Source: Epinephelus fuscoguttatus (Eukaryota; Chordata; Actinopteri; Perciformes; Serranidae). Taken from it: a DNA stretch of 64,000 nucleotides. A program made the position numbers and the translations under genes. Below, in pieces: positions 30,248 to 41,656 of the stretch; position 1 is the first letter of the stretch; each line of letters starts with the position of its first letter. The notes under the pieces are model-generated. The model was given only the letters and a program-made list of their open reading frames with translations. It had not been told where the DNA came from and ran no database searches. The stretch lies in NCBI RefSeq assembly GCF_011397635.1, contig NC_064770.1, forward strand, positions 26,925,603 to 26,989,602. Reading direction: 5' to 3'.

Positions 30248-33200
30248 TCATTTTTTATACTTGATGTTGGCTTCAGCTGGGAAGACAAACATACACACTG
30301 TATGACAAGCTGGACCCAAGCAAAAGTTACAACACTGAAGCCCATTGTCTCCGTTTACAAGCAGGCTCTCACAGTGTTAGACAGAAAACCCAGTACTCAC
30401 CACTACAGCAGAATTCTTGATAAACATGACATCCTCAGTTGGGAAAATTTAATGAAATACACTGACATCTGCCTGATGTTTACAGTATTAATTGGCAAGG
30501 CTCCTCCACCACTCAGCACTTTTTATTAAACAGAAAAACTCAAACAGCAGATCCACAAGGTCTGCACTGAGAGGGGACTGTGTCCAGCTCCTTCAGCCAA
30601 TCATGCTTCTCTGTCAGAGCTTCTAAACTATGGAACCATCTCCCATCTGAGATATGAAACCGTAACATCTATTACACATTCAAACAAAGACTCAAGACCT
30701 GGTTTTGGAAAATATGAACATTTCTAATCAACACAGTACACTGATCACTGAGACACTGTTGTTGTTTCTAGCTGAAGTGCTGCTAACTTCTTTAGTTTTA
30801 GTTTATACTGTGTTTGTCCTGTGAATTTGATCCTTTTATTGGTTTCAAAACATCTTGGATCATTTTAATTAATGGGCAAAGTCCTTATACATAAAATAAA
30901 TTAAAATGAAATGAAAAAAGCAAAGTTTTTTCACTAATTCAACATAACAGGGGGAGACTAATTGATGTACAAATGATCATTTGAGGAGTGAAGTATTCCT
31001 TTAATGTTACTACGCCCCGAGCAGTTAAGGGTTTCGGTGCCTTGCTCAAGGGCACCTTGGCAGTGCCCAGGAGGTGAACTGGCCCCTCTCCAGCCACCAG
31101 TCCACGCTCCATATTTTGGTCTGGATGGGGACTCGAACAGGTGACCCTCCGGTTCCCAACCCAAGTCCCTATGGACTGAGCTACTGCCGCCATGCTGCTT
31201 TGCTTACCCGCGTAATCCTGTGGAGACATGGGCCTGGACAGGACGTGTCTGAGGGCGTTCAGCCACTCCTTCTGCTCTCTCTCCTGCTCGCACATGAAGA
31301 CGAACTGTCGCTCGGGCGTCTCCACCATGACGCCACACTTCCACTTGTTTCCCCGAGCATGCTTTGGGACGTACTCCTTCACAGAGTAACCTTTGCTCTC
31401 TGTGCCGATGAAAATGACCCCTAACTCCTCTGCGTCCTGTGTTCGTATTAATGATAACACACACATGTGTGCAAACATATTGGTGATTAAAGTGCTGGAC
31501 AAACATCATGACAATAAAGCACAGGAGTGGGTTAGAATGAGAAGTCCTCACCAGCTGGCCTTTGAAGTAGAATAACTTCCTGTTTTGAGCGTCCAGGATA
31601 AACCACCTCTTTTTGAACGGCTCTGTTTGCTGTTAAACAAACAAAGCAAAAAGAAAACCCATGTTCAATGTTTCACGCAAAAAATTGCAGTATGAATTTG
31701 AACATTTTCTGCCCAAGCTCCATTTTCCATTTTGTGTGTGTGCGTGTGTTTGACTGTGTAGGAGGAACTGAAACATTCAAATGTGCTACTACTGTCATAA
31801 ATAACTCTAACTGTGCTGGTGAAGACCTTGAGTGTGTTTCTTAATGCATGCTTAAGTCAAAGCAGCAGTTGAGTGCCGACAAAATCAATGTGTGTATCTG
31901 TATATGTTTAACTTTTCCCTCTTTAACAACTCACCAATGGCCCCGTCTTTTCCATGTATCCTTCTTTGAGGTAGTTTCTTGTTATCTTTGGTATCAGCTG
32001 ACAAACAGGCATAAAGGTACATGTGTTAATATTTAAAATATAAAAGCAAAAAGAGGCAAGTGTCTGCTGAAAGTGAAAGGTCACTGCATTGGCTGGGAAT
32101 TACCTGCTAATTTTCTTAAAGTATTTAGAGCAGTGGTTCCCAACTGGTCCAGCCACGGGGTCCAGATTTCTCCTTTGTCATTAGTTTAAGGTCCACACAG
32201 TTTAATATATTCATCGTTATACTTAAGTTTGGCCATGTGTCAAGCTAGTTTGCTGTCTCTGTAAAGTAGCTGTTGGTTAGTCACACACTCTACAGCAGAA
32301 AATGGCGCTTCAAAATAAAAGCTCTGTGCAGAATGGGCCCACGACCCACTTTTGGACTGCGATCCACCAGTTGGGAACCACTGATTTACAGCGCATTTTA
32401 AAGTGCATCATTATCTGGGAAACATTTTGTCATTTCTCAAGAGGGTTTGATGCTTACTTCTTCATCGCTTCCAGTTGGGTACGCTGTCTTCAGGTAAGCA
32501 TAGCGAGCAGCACGAATGGCGTTGTACCATGTGACTATTTCCTAGAGCAGAAGAAGAGACCCTGAGCTTCTCCACAGCCCTTACTGTATGACATTCAGCA
32601 TAAGATTCGCTGGTTACTGTTATTTATACTTTGGGTGATCATGCAGTCCCACCTCAGGACTCTCGTGATAAACGTAGAGGTTCCTCGTGTGATCGTCCTC
32701 TTGGTAGGTGATCTGCAGCCCGTTAGGATGGCCAATCTTCTCTGGTTGAAAGGTGGCGTTTAGGTCCTTGATGGCGATTACAGCTTTAGGGCCTTTGGAC
32801 TCCTGGATGACAAATGTACAGATGTGCAAATGTGGGTGGTTCAGTTCACCACTTTGTTTTAGACTGAAATAACAAAAATATTACATTGATTGCCATAAAA
32901 TTTGGTGCACACGTTCATGTCCCCCAGAGGATGAATTGTAATAACTTTGGTGACCCCGTGACATTTCCTCTAGTGCCCTCATCAGGTGAAAATTTAAGTT
33001 TGTCCAATAATTTAGTATATGACTGAATACCTGCAAAACTAATGACATTCCCATCAACTCTAAATTTAGTGAGGATTAGCAAATGTTAGCATGCTAGCAC
33101 GCAAAACTAAGATTGTGAACATGATAAACAATATAGGCTTCATGGTGATATTAGTATCACCATGCTAGCACTGTCATTGTGAGCATGTTTGCATGCTAAT

Positions 33201-36200
33201 ATTAGCATTTAGTTTTGAGCACCACTGTGCCTCACAGTGAGTTAAAGGGACAGTTCAGCCCAATATTAGAAATACATATTTTTACTCTTACCTGTAGTGC
33301 TTTTTATCAGACTAGATTATTTTGGTGTGAGTTGTCGGGTGTTGGAGATATCGGCTGTAGAGATGTCTGCCTTCTCTCCAGTATAATGGAAGTAGATGGC
33401 ACTCAGCTTGTGGTGCTCAAAGCTCCAGAAATCATGACCCAGTTATTCAAGATACTCCATAGACCTTGTTGTGAACATTTTCAGGTATGAACTGCTTTCT
33501 CGCTACTAAACTACGCCCACCAACTGTATCCCCACACAGCAGAAGCGTACATCTACTGCTAACTCATCTAGCACCATTGAGCTAGTTAACATTACAGCTC
33601 AGCCGAGGAGGACGGCATTAATGATTACATCTTGTGCTGTCACGAGCACAAGCCTCTCGTCCATGAGTAGATGCACACTTCCTTCTATGTTGTGATAGGA
33701 ATGGTGGGTGTAGTTCAGTAGAAAGACAATAGTTCCCACATGAAACTGCTCACAACAAGGTCTGTGGATTATCTTGAGTTACAGGGTCATGATTTCTGGA
33801 AAGAGACGTTGCTGTTGAGTTTTTCACATGTATTTATTTGACACTTTGAGCACCACAAGCTCAATGCCATCTAGTTTTATTACATTAGAGGGAAGGCAGA
33901 AATCCCAGTGGCCGATATCTCCAACTTTTAGACACTCACATCAAATCAGTCTGATAAATAGCACTACAGGTAAGAGGAAAAATATGTTGTTTTCATTTTG
34001 AGGTGAACAGTCCCTTTAAGCAGGAAAGGGATCCAATTAAATCAGTGGGGTACAAATACTTTTACATTACACACATAAGAAATTTTAATATTAACTCCAC
34101 ATCTTGCAATATTAAAGACTTGAAATGGGTTAATGTACATTGTGCAGTGCAGTTCAAACTGTGTCAAAGCTGCAGGGAACTCACATTTTCCTTGTTGTAG
34201 TAACTCAGTGTGAATTCTCTCTCTGACAGAACAAACTTCCTCTTCAGAAACTGTGTGTTCTCTTTCCCTTTCTTCCACAGCATCCCTTCATAGAAACCTG
34301 TTATCAACATAAACCAACAAATAAAATAAAAAAAACGCAGAGTCACAGGTGATTCAATAAACACAGGTCTTACTCAAAATGAAAAAGTCCTGGTTACGTA
34401 ACCTTTTTCAAAGAGGGACAATCTTTCAACTTTCACTTCCTGGCTGTTTTGTTGTGCAAAGAATGGGTTTTTCTGGCACAGTTTTACATGCGTATGAGGA
34501 ACCACATTAGTTTAACACCAACAGACAGACACAGATTTATGTTCTACAGTAGATGGGTGTGTTAGACAACAGTGAGAACATCACCTGTGGTGTATGAAAT
34601 TGGTGGATACTTGGTTTCTCCTGTGAATTCCATCCTTTCATATTTAGCCCGAATCCACTGCTCCCGTAAGACACTGTGGTCAACCAGGAAAAAAATATTG
34701 TTAGACAGGAAGTTCTACAGAAACAAGCCAACATACGCTGCAATATCACTACAGAACATGATTTATAAAGCTTTGATCTAGCAGCAGAATCACATGCATA
34801 TTTCACTTCTACAGTCGGTAGTTGTACTTCTCTCTATTAACTGTAGCATTGCCCTGTCAGCACTTGGCACACACAACCACACATTCCACCACCAAGACAG
34901 ATTTCTGAAAGATGTGATCATCCTGGACATTTAGCCTACTTACACACAGTCATTTTCCCGGGGCCGATAGTAGTATGGTGGAACAGCTTTCTCATACAGA
35001 TCTCGGGCGTTGGCATTGCCACTGGATTTCATAAACTGCCCAAGTCCCAAAAAGACACACATAAGGATTACACACTGAACACAGCCAATTTGGGCTATCA
35101 CCTTTAGAATTTATATGTTATCATAGCAATAATAACAGAAATAAAGACACTACCTCCACCAGTTCATCCTCCCAGAAGTCCAGCTTTATGGATTTGACCC
35201 GGCTGGACAGGCTGCGATGGACACCGGAGCAGATCAGACACACAAACACACCCAGCTTGTAGGATGCCCACTCTGGATCTGAGGTGTGCAGAAGAAGTGG
35301 GATTCAGAAACAGCACACTCAGGGCCAGGTTGTCCTGCTGCCTGGGGCCCAACTAATCCCCTGTTCCTCCCACTGTGTGCCTTGCACACTATTACTATTA
35401 CAATATTACAGTGTTAAGTGTGTCTTTGAATACACAACAATTACCGTAAAACCTCAATTAGTAGCCCAGGCTATTATTTGCTTAAATCACTGACATCAAC
35501 GGGCCTGTATTTGGGACGGGCCTTTAATTCCAGCATACCAACACAACACAACTTTATCCTGTTAAAACAATACTCATAACTTTGATTCATTTTTATGAAA
35601 AATCCTTCTGATTCTTTTGATCTGAGGACCCTTACGCACTAAAGGCATATCAGTAACTTACAGGGTAATTGAGGATGGACACATAATTGGAGGTAGCCAA
35701 CAACCTGCTTTTAAACATCCAAAGAACATCTATTAAAAAAAACAACTTGGCGACCAGACCAGGCCTCTAATTGAGACAAGCTTTTATTCATCAAAATGTG
35801 TAGCCACGCCGGGCTAGTAAAAGGGACTGGGCGTTTAATTTAGACTAGGCTTTTAATTGAAGTTTAACGGTAATTTAGGAATATGCACCACGAGAGTACA
35901 GTATCACCTTAAAACTATATTTTGACGCAGGGAGCTTCATGATGAGGTAATAAAGCAAAACTTACCTTTAGTCATTTAACATACAAGTTGATATCATGGA
36001 CTAGAGCTTGTGGTGGAAAACGTACTCAGATGTTTTACTTCAGTAAAAGTAGCAATACCACTGTGTAGAAATACTCTGTTACAAGTTAAAGTCCCACATT
36101 CAAAATTTTACTGAAGTAAAAGTACAAATGTATCAGTAGGCTATCAAATGTACTTAAAGCACCAAAAGTACAAGAACTCAATATGCAGAATGGCCCATTT

Positions 36201-39157
36201 CAAAATGAAGTATATAACAATATTTTAAAAATAATAACTAAAGATGTATTTATGAGTTTATGGCTTTAATGTTGCAGCTGGTCAAGGCTAATTTGAATTG
36301 TTAATATAATGTTGAAATCTTAACCTATAGTAGCCTAATCATAACTTATTATATTACTTATATTTTGGGTCAATAATCTCAATCTGAAAGTAACCAGTAA
36401 CTAAAGCCAGTGGTCAAAGAAGTATTCAAGTGTTTTACTAAAGCAAATGTAGCACTACAGCAAAACCACTTTTCTTGCATCCTATGCATCCTGCATTCAA
36501 AATCATACTAAAGTAAAAGTACAAAAGTATTGCCACTGAAAGTGCTTATTATGAGTTACTATTACTATTGATGCATTTATGTGTACATCACTTGTAGGCT
36601 GCTTAGCTACATTCAACCACTACTTAGAGTGTATATTTCCATAGGCCTACAGAATTATGGTAAATCAGACTACCACAGCAGTGAAGTGGGCCTTTGCCCT
36701 CTCTCTGGTTGGTAATCCTGCCTTGATGGCTCCCACAAAATGACAATCACATTCATCTGTGGAGGGGCCAGCGACATAACGAATTTTAGCCACCTAAGTA
36801 TATGTTGTATTTAGAATATTTTCAGTGCTTTATCTTAATGTCAGTGATTTACACCGGGAGAATGAAGCTGTTATATAATTCTTTCATTTCTGTAATCGCT
36901 TATCCTGTTGGGAGTCGAGAGGGGGCTGGAGCACCATCCCAGGTGACACTGGGTGAGGGGCGGGGTATAATCTGGATAGGTCACCAGACTATGGCAGAGC
37001 TGACACAGAGACAGACAACAATCGCACTCATGGCCAATCTAGAGTCGCCAATTAACCTGCATGTCTTTGGATTGTGGGAGGAAGCTGGAGCACCCAGGGA
37101 AAACCCACACTGACATGGGGAGAACATGCACATTCCACACAGAGTGGCTCCCCCACCCTGGGTACAAACCAGGTACCCTCTTGCTGTGAGACAGGCCTAC
37201 TGCTGCCTCAGTAAGTCATTTTATTTGTCTTACTGTGTAACTTGGGCAGTTAAAAGGGTTAGTTCAGACAATAACACAAAATAACTAATAATAATAATAA
37301 TAGTAATAACTTTATTTGTAGAGCACTTTTCAAGAAAATACAAAACAAAAGTGATACTAACATATACACTTAGCACATATATTCTTGTAAGCATGCATAC
37401 ACATGCACCTGGCTGCATACATACATATACTCCCATGCATACAATAAGTCTACTAACTGTCAGGAAAGGCCAATCTGTAAAATTAAGTTTTCAGACAGAT
37501 GTGAACAGAGTCAGCCGATCTGATGTTCAGGAGGCTGTTCCAAAGCCAACGACCAAGAACTGAAAAGGCTCAATCACCGCCTGTCTTGAACCTGGACTCT
37601 GGAACAGTTAGAAGACCCAGATTAGCAGACCTGAGGGGCCTGGTGGGTGGTGCGGTGTGAGAAGCTCAGTTATTTACCAGAGCTAACTGATCAAAGCAGT
37701 GGTAGACTAGCAGCTCCTGTATGGCAAGCCGTTTTAACATTTAATCACTAAGTCCGACTATCCGGAATTACCATTATAGATATCTATAACGTCATTTTGA
37801 CTAGTAGTAATGTCATTGTGACTAGTATGAATTTTAATTTAAGATATCTATGATGTCATTCTGACTAGTCAAAACTGAATTACAGATATCTGTAACTGTA
37901 GTTTTGACTAGTCAGAATGATGTTATAGATATCTGTAATTCAGTTTTGACTAGTAAGATTCAAACTATTTTTGCCATTCATGTGTATGGGGTTTGTCATT
38001 ATAGATATCTACAATTACATTATGACTATTTATAATTCCAGTTACAGATATCTACAACGTCATTTTGACTAGTAATAATTCAGTTACAGATATCTACAAG
38101 GTCATTTTGACTAGTCATAATTCAGTTGCGGATATCTATAACATCATTTTGACTAGTCATAATTTGAATTCAAGATATCTAGAAAGGACCATGTAGATAT
38201 CTTCAAGTGATGATAATTAAAGATATCTTGAACTTGAATTATGACTAGTCAAAATTAAATTGTAGATATCTCAAACTGGAATTACAGATATCCACAATTC
38301 AGTTGCAGATATCTGCAATAACAATTGCAGATATCCGCAACTACATTGGAGATATCTATAATGACAAACCCCATACACATGAATGGCAAAAATAGTTTGA
38401 ATCTTACTAGTCAAAACTGAATTACTGATATCTGTAATTAGAGTTTTGACTAGGCAAAATCTAATTACAGATATCTTGAATAAGAGTTTTGACTAGGCAA
38501 AATTATGTTGCAGATATCAGTAATGAATATCCAGTCTAGCGATTAAACGTTAAAACGGCTTGCCATAGCTCCTGTGCTCAGACTGCTTTTGTCATTGGGG
38601 TCTGTGGTTTTGACGAGAGCACAGATGGGGAACTGAAGCTGCTAACGGCTCTCCTGTTGGAAAGGGCTGTCTGAGGATAAATAAGCAGTGAAAATACTCA
38701 CAAACTTAAAAATATTGACTTTTTTTAAGTGGCTTTGACCCTATCCACAGCTTTACATTGCTTTGCTTTGGTGTCAGACTCCAGCCTACTTCTCCAAACT
38801 GGGGTGTGCCTACATCTACTGTTTATTGCCTAATAAATTTACTATTGGTAAGTATGCTGTACAAGCCCACTTCAAACAATCCGGACTACCCCTTTAAAAG
38901 TCAAAAAATCTCATCAATTCAAGAGGGGAAGTGAGATCTCATTATCTTTATCTATGTAGGAGAGTTTCTGATTAAATATACAGTATTTAAAATAGGCTGA
39001 CAGATAAACAGAGCCTGTGAATGCAGCTTTACCACATAACATCACCAGTAAACAGAGTTTAGCACTCACCGGGCGCGCCGCAGTCCGCGCACCGGTTGTT
39101 GACCGGCTGCTTCAGCAGTTCCAGTAACATCTTCTTGTTTCGCTCATGGTTGGCCAT
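30248..39157 (-). CDS. adap2: ADAP2, ArfGAP with dual PH domains 2 (centaurin-alpha 2; complete, 11 coding exons)
   Basis: ADAP2 is an Arf6 GTPase-activating protein recruited to the plasma membrane by PH domains that bind phosphoinositides. Exons, 5' to 3': 39070-39157, 35154-35278, 34944-35035, 34585-34673, 34185-34297, 32653-32802, 32458-32541, 31935-31997, 31552-31629, 31208-31436, 30248-30276. The sum is 1140 nt, or 379 residues plus stop (human 381), with GT-AG introns throughout. The ArfGAP zinc finger is C23, C26, C43, C46 (CX2CX16CX2C), with the catalytic arginine at R51 in SGVHRS. PH1 covers about 132-230 ([20 protein letters not shown], then [18 protein letters not shown]). PH2 covers about 257-365 ([12 protein letters not shown], then FKKRWFILD and [15 protein letters not shown]). 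The last exon is tiny and encodes AEANIKYKK. The gene lies between RHOT1 and ATAD5, as expected from synteny. ADAP1 is excluded mainly by this context. Confidence 0.95.
30297..30915 (+). mobile_element. 5'-truncated LINE 3' end (L2/CR1-like)
   Basis: The plus-strand frame at about 30297-30529 reads [19 protein letters not shown], then [11 protein letters not shown] and [10 protein letters not shown], the familiar C-terminal end of fish non-LTR reverse transcriptases. After the stop, diverged coding traces and a 3' UTR end in A-rich units near 30890-30915. It lies in the last ADAP2 intron, opposite to the gene. It is broken and non-functional. Confidence 0.7.
30961..31006. repeat. Fragment of a TTAA-type repeat shared with 39673-39840
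   Basis: The minus-strand phrase TTAAAGGAATACTTCACTCC followed by AAATGATCATTTGTA recurs near 39673 as ttaaaggaacactgcacc with aaatgatcatttgta. Only this end is preserved. Confidence 0.55.
31010..31197 (-). mobile_element. tRNA-derived SINE in ADAP2 intron 10
   Basis: Read on the minus strand, the head has an A-box-like TAGCTCAGTCCATAGGG (about 31168-31184) and a B-box-like GTTCGAGTCC (31129-31138), spaced as in a tRNA. The body includes GGGCACTGCCAAGGTGCCC and GCCTTGCTCAAGGGCACC-type blocks seen in fish SINEs. It begins about 10 bp after the exon 10 donor. It is not a functional tRNA, since the acceptor stem does not pair. Confidence 0.7.
33242..34019. mobile_element. TTAA-flanked fold-back element in ADAP2 intron 5
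   Basis: The left end TTAAAGGGACAGTTCA and right end TTAAAGGGACTGTTCA (reverse complement) are inverted. The arms pair for over 150 bp: the left arm ctgccttctctccagtataatgg and gcttgtggtgctcaaagctcc recurs inverted near 33840-33910. It is 778 bp with TTAA at both edges and no coding capacity. Confidence 0.75.
35442..35872. mobile_element. Inverted-repeat element 'TACCGT', copy 1
   Basis: The ends read TACCGTAAAACCTCAATTAG and TACCGTTAAACTTCAATTAA inward. The interior phrase attatttgcttaaatcactg is shared with the copy at 61661-62197. Non-autonomous; target duplication unclear. It lies in ADAP2 intron 1. Confidence 0.65.
36009..36550. repeat. Two adjacent copies of the 'gtggtgga...acttttac' fish repeat
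   Basis: Copies at about 36009-36200 and 36415-36550 share aaagtagca, cattcaaaat and taaagtaaaagtacaa blocks. They sit in ADAP2 intron 1 and are non-coding. Confidence 0.6.
36882..37205 (+). repeat. Teleost dispersed repeat ('ccgcttatcctgttggggg' family), copy 2
   Basis: Same ordered blocks as 6408-6712, with roughly 80 percent identity by eye. It sits in ADAP2 intron 1. Confidence 0.8.
37285..37680. other. ADAP2 intron 1 segment, unclassified
   Basis: An ata-rich start, then a GC-richer stretch with caggaggctgttccaaagcc, a phrase common in fish repeats. No gene is seen. Confidence 0.3.
37721..38566. mobile_element. Fold-back MULE-like element with perfect 9-bp target duplication
   Basis: Both ends read ATGGCAAGCCGTTTTAAC inward and continue with a TTTAATC block. 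The 9-mer agctcctgt lies directly outside each end (37712-37720 and 38567-38575). A 9-bp duplication is the hallmark of Mutator-like elements. The 846-bp interior is built from alternating agatatct and gactagtc palindromic units and contains a second inverted pair (37935-38010 against 38350-38424, arms about 75 bp). No transposase. It lies in ADAP2 intron 1. Confidence 0.85.
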
Positions 39158-39420
39158 TTCAGTACAAAGTCACGGTCTCCTCTCAAACGATACTGAATCC
39201 CGCTGTCTAAACCAAACATGGTCGCATAGCTTCACACGTGGCGAAATGCAGCTTTCAAAACGTCCACTTGCAACAGATGAGTTTTAGTTGTTACAACTAC
39301 TCCGGACTGGGGTGCGCGTCCTGCTGCACTGACGGAAACAATGAGCAGTGGGTTGTCCTTTATAGTGTGTGTATGTGCACAGCGCCCTCCAAAACACAAA
39401 CGCTGATTGGGCAGGCATTT
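39158..39420 (-). promoter_or_regulatory. adap2: Upstream region of ADAP2
   Basis: Sequence immediately upstream of the ADAP2 start codon. An inverted CCAAT (ATTGG near 39404) is the only recognisable element, with no TATA box at a convincing distance. The start codon context on the minus strand is GAAATGG, with G at +4. The call is positional. Confidence 0.3.
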
Positions 39421-39672
39421 ATGCCTTTGCCACCAAACACTCCTGAAACCGGTCTGCCCACTGTGCGCTGAAAGAATTTACAAGCCTCAGTCTCCCGAAG
39501 CAAACATTTCTGGTTGAGCCAGCCACCCCAGATATCTGCAGCCACACTGAGATCAGCTCACGACAAAAACACACACTGTAAACACATAGATGATGAGACA
39601 AGTTATTTATGTAGTTGTTATAAACCTTTATTTGGTCACAACAAAACCCCACTGTGAATAATGTGTACATAT

Positions 39673-39840
39673 TAAAGGAACACTGCACCAACAAAATGAT
39701 CATTTGTAAATCAATTCCTCACCCTGTGTTGAGCTTGAGAAGTAAACTTTCTCTCACATGCCTCCATGGTGAACGAAGAATCCAAAACCAGAAAATTCTT
39801 CAAACAGGAGTAAAACTGCACCATGTTTAACCAACACACA
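39673..39840. repeat. TTAA-type repeat fragment upstream of ADAP2
   Basis: Starts ttaaaggaacactgcacc and shares aaatgatcatttgta with 30961-31006. This is one end of a fish inverted-repeat element; the other end is not found. Confidence 0.5.
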
Positions 39841-40260
39841 CCAGCAGAGCACTTGTGTAAGTGCACGTGCTGCGTTCAAATGCACACACTTGCCTTGGGT
39901 GCAGCGCCTCAGTGCATGAGACTGTTCATATTTCAGTGTTTAAATAGTGAGGTTTTGAAAAATGCTGCATTCTTGTCGTGTTGGAATAATTGGAAAAATT
40001 AGTTCTCTATTTGGAAAATCCACATGAACGCCCCCTAAAGTCAGCACAACTTAGATAGGTGGAAATTTTGGTACACAACTGGTCAAGCTGATGTCATATT
40101 ATGCAGTAAACATGGCGGATGAATGTAAACATTTGATTTATGTTAAAGTTTTTATTAATTCACATATGGCATATTACTTTTTGCTCACATGTAACTTGTA
40201 ATCTGGTATTAGGTTGTATTCGTAACTAAAAAGCTTTTTGTTAGCATTAACCCTGACCAC

Positions 40261-40584
40261 GGAAGCACACTGCATTCACTGAATATAAAAAAAATAAAAA
40301 TAAAAATAAAAATAAAAAATCGACACATCCTGATGTCGTAATTACAAGACCCTGACATCGTATACCTTAAGGCCTTTCGCTGATACCGTAATAACGTTAA
40401 TGCTAGCTGATTTTAAAGTGAGTCCACCGAGAAACCGTTGGACGGTACTTCCGGTCAACATTTTTCAGAATAAAAGCGTTATACCTGTAGACTACAGAGG
40501 CGAATTGAGATATGTTGTAATTACGAGAAAAGATCTTGTAATTACGAGATGTTTTTATTTATTCAGTGAATGCAATGTGCTTCC
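40261..40584. mobile_element. Short inverted-repeat element between ATAD5 and ADAP2
   Basis: The ends read GGAAGCACACTGCATTCACT and GGAAGCACATTGCATTCACT inward, followed by A/T runs. Inside, attacgaga/gtaattac units repeat. It is 324 bp and non-coding. Confidence 0.7.
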
Positions 40585-41656
40585 ATAGATAACAAAGATA
40601 AAGCAAGATTTTAGTGGTCTTAGGGAGTACGGGTACAGCAACAAGTCTGGACGTTTAATGCTCTGAGGTATAAAAAGCAACACATATTGTTTCCACATTA
40701 TGACTTAAAAGCTAATGAACACACCAAAGTGGGAAGAACGACTTTCTACCTCGCAGAAAAGGACCATCTGAGGAACACATGACTGCAGCATAAGACTTGG
40801 ATTATACTGCAGGAGTTGCATCAGGGTTTTTAAATCAATGTTTTTATATAGTTAAACACAGTCTTTTAACTTCATTTCATTTTCTACGTCTTTGGATTCT
40901 CCGATCATCGCAAAGGCAAGCAAGAAAAACAAAGCTTTCTTCAGCAACTAAAAGACACATGGTGAGTAACTGATATGCTAATGATTACTTTGTGGGTGAA
41001 AAAAAGATCAAATAAAAAGTAAAAAAAAAGAAAATCAGTGTTGAATGTGACGGTGATGTGAAGCTGACAAACTGTCTGTGAAAAGCTGTCTGCTGTTTAT
41101 AACTTGGATAAGATCCTGAGTGCATCAACAGTACTTGGTGTGGAGAGTGACAATTTACACACAGCCTTTACAAATTCTATTTTACATGTTAATCTCTTAC
41201 AAATCATTAATGATACATACTCTACTTAATAAAAACACTTTGCAAAATGCAAAGGCCTCAGCACACAACACACTACTGTACAAAAAAAACAGACTCCAGC
41301 ACAGCTTAATATTACAAAAACCATATAAAGTAAAAATCTTTAGTGCAGTCTTTGAAAGCACCAAAGGATGTGCTGAATCAGGCATCTGAGGTTATTTAGC
41401 TGTGTGCCCTTCAGGTGAGAATACCTTCCCTGTATTCAGTGATTCAGTCATTTCATCCTAGAAGAAACAAGTGGAAGCTTCACCAGACAGTCCTCTGCTT
41501 ATACTGCTGCCTGACTATTCATCCTCGCTTCACAACACAACCTGTAAATGTGTTTCAGCCAAAACATTTGGACCTTCAAAGTGTGACCACTCAAAGAGCA
41601 GTACTTGTTTCAGGACTCTGTGTGATCATGAGGACACGTCTGATCTCCTCTGTGGT
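40585..41656 (-). other. atad5: ATAD5 3' flank / 3' UTR
   Basis: Lies downstream of the ATAD5 stop codon. I see no clear AATAAA or ATTAAA on the minus strand close to the stop; the nearest AATAAA run is inside the repeat at 40551-40565. The 3' end is therefore not fixed. No other gene is visible. Confidence 0.4.

Noticed and set aside
31129-31190. Possible tRNA gene on the minus strand
   Set aside because: A- and B-box-like blocks are present, but the acceptor and anticodon stems do not pair and a SINE body follows.
30939-31502. 187-codon minus frame as a complete terminal ADAP2 exon
   Set aside because: Only 31208-31436 is exon. A good GTAAGC donor follows, the sequence beyond is a SINE, and a clean last exon at 30248-30276 restores a 379-residue protein matching the family length.
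33215-33490. 91-codon plus frame
   Set aside because: Falls across the arm of a fold-back element; the inverted arm encodes the similar frame seen near 15676-15858, so it is repeat-derived.
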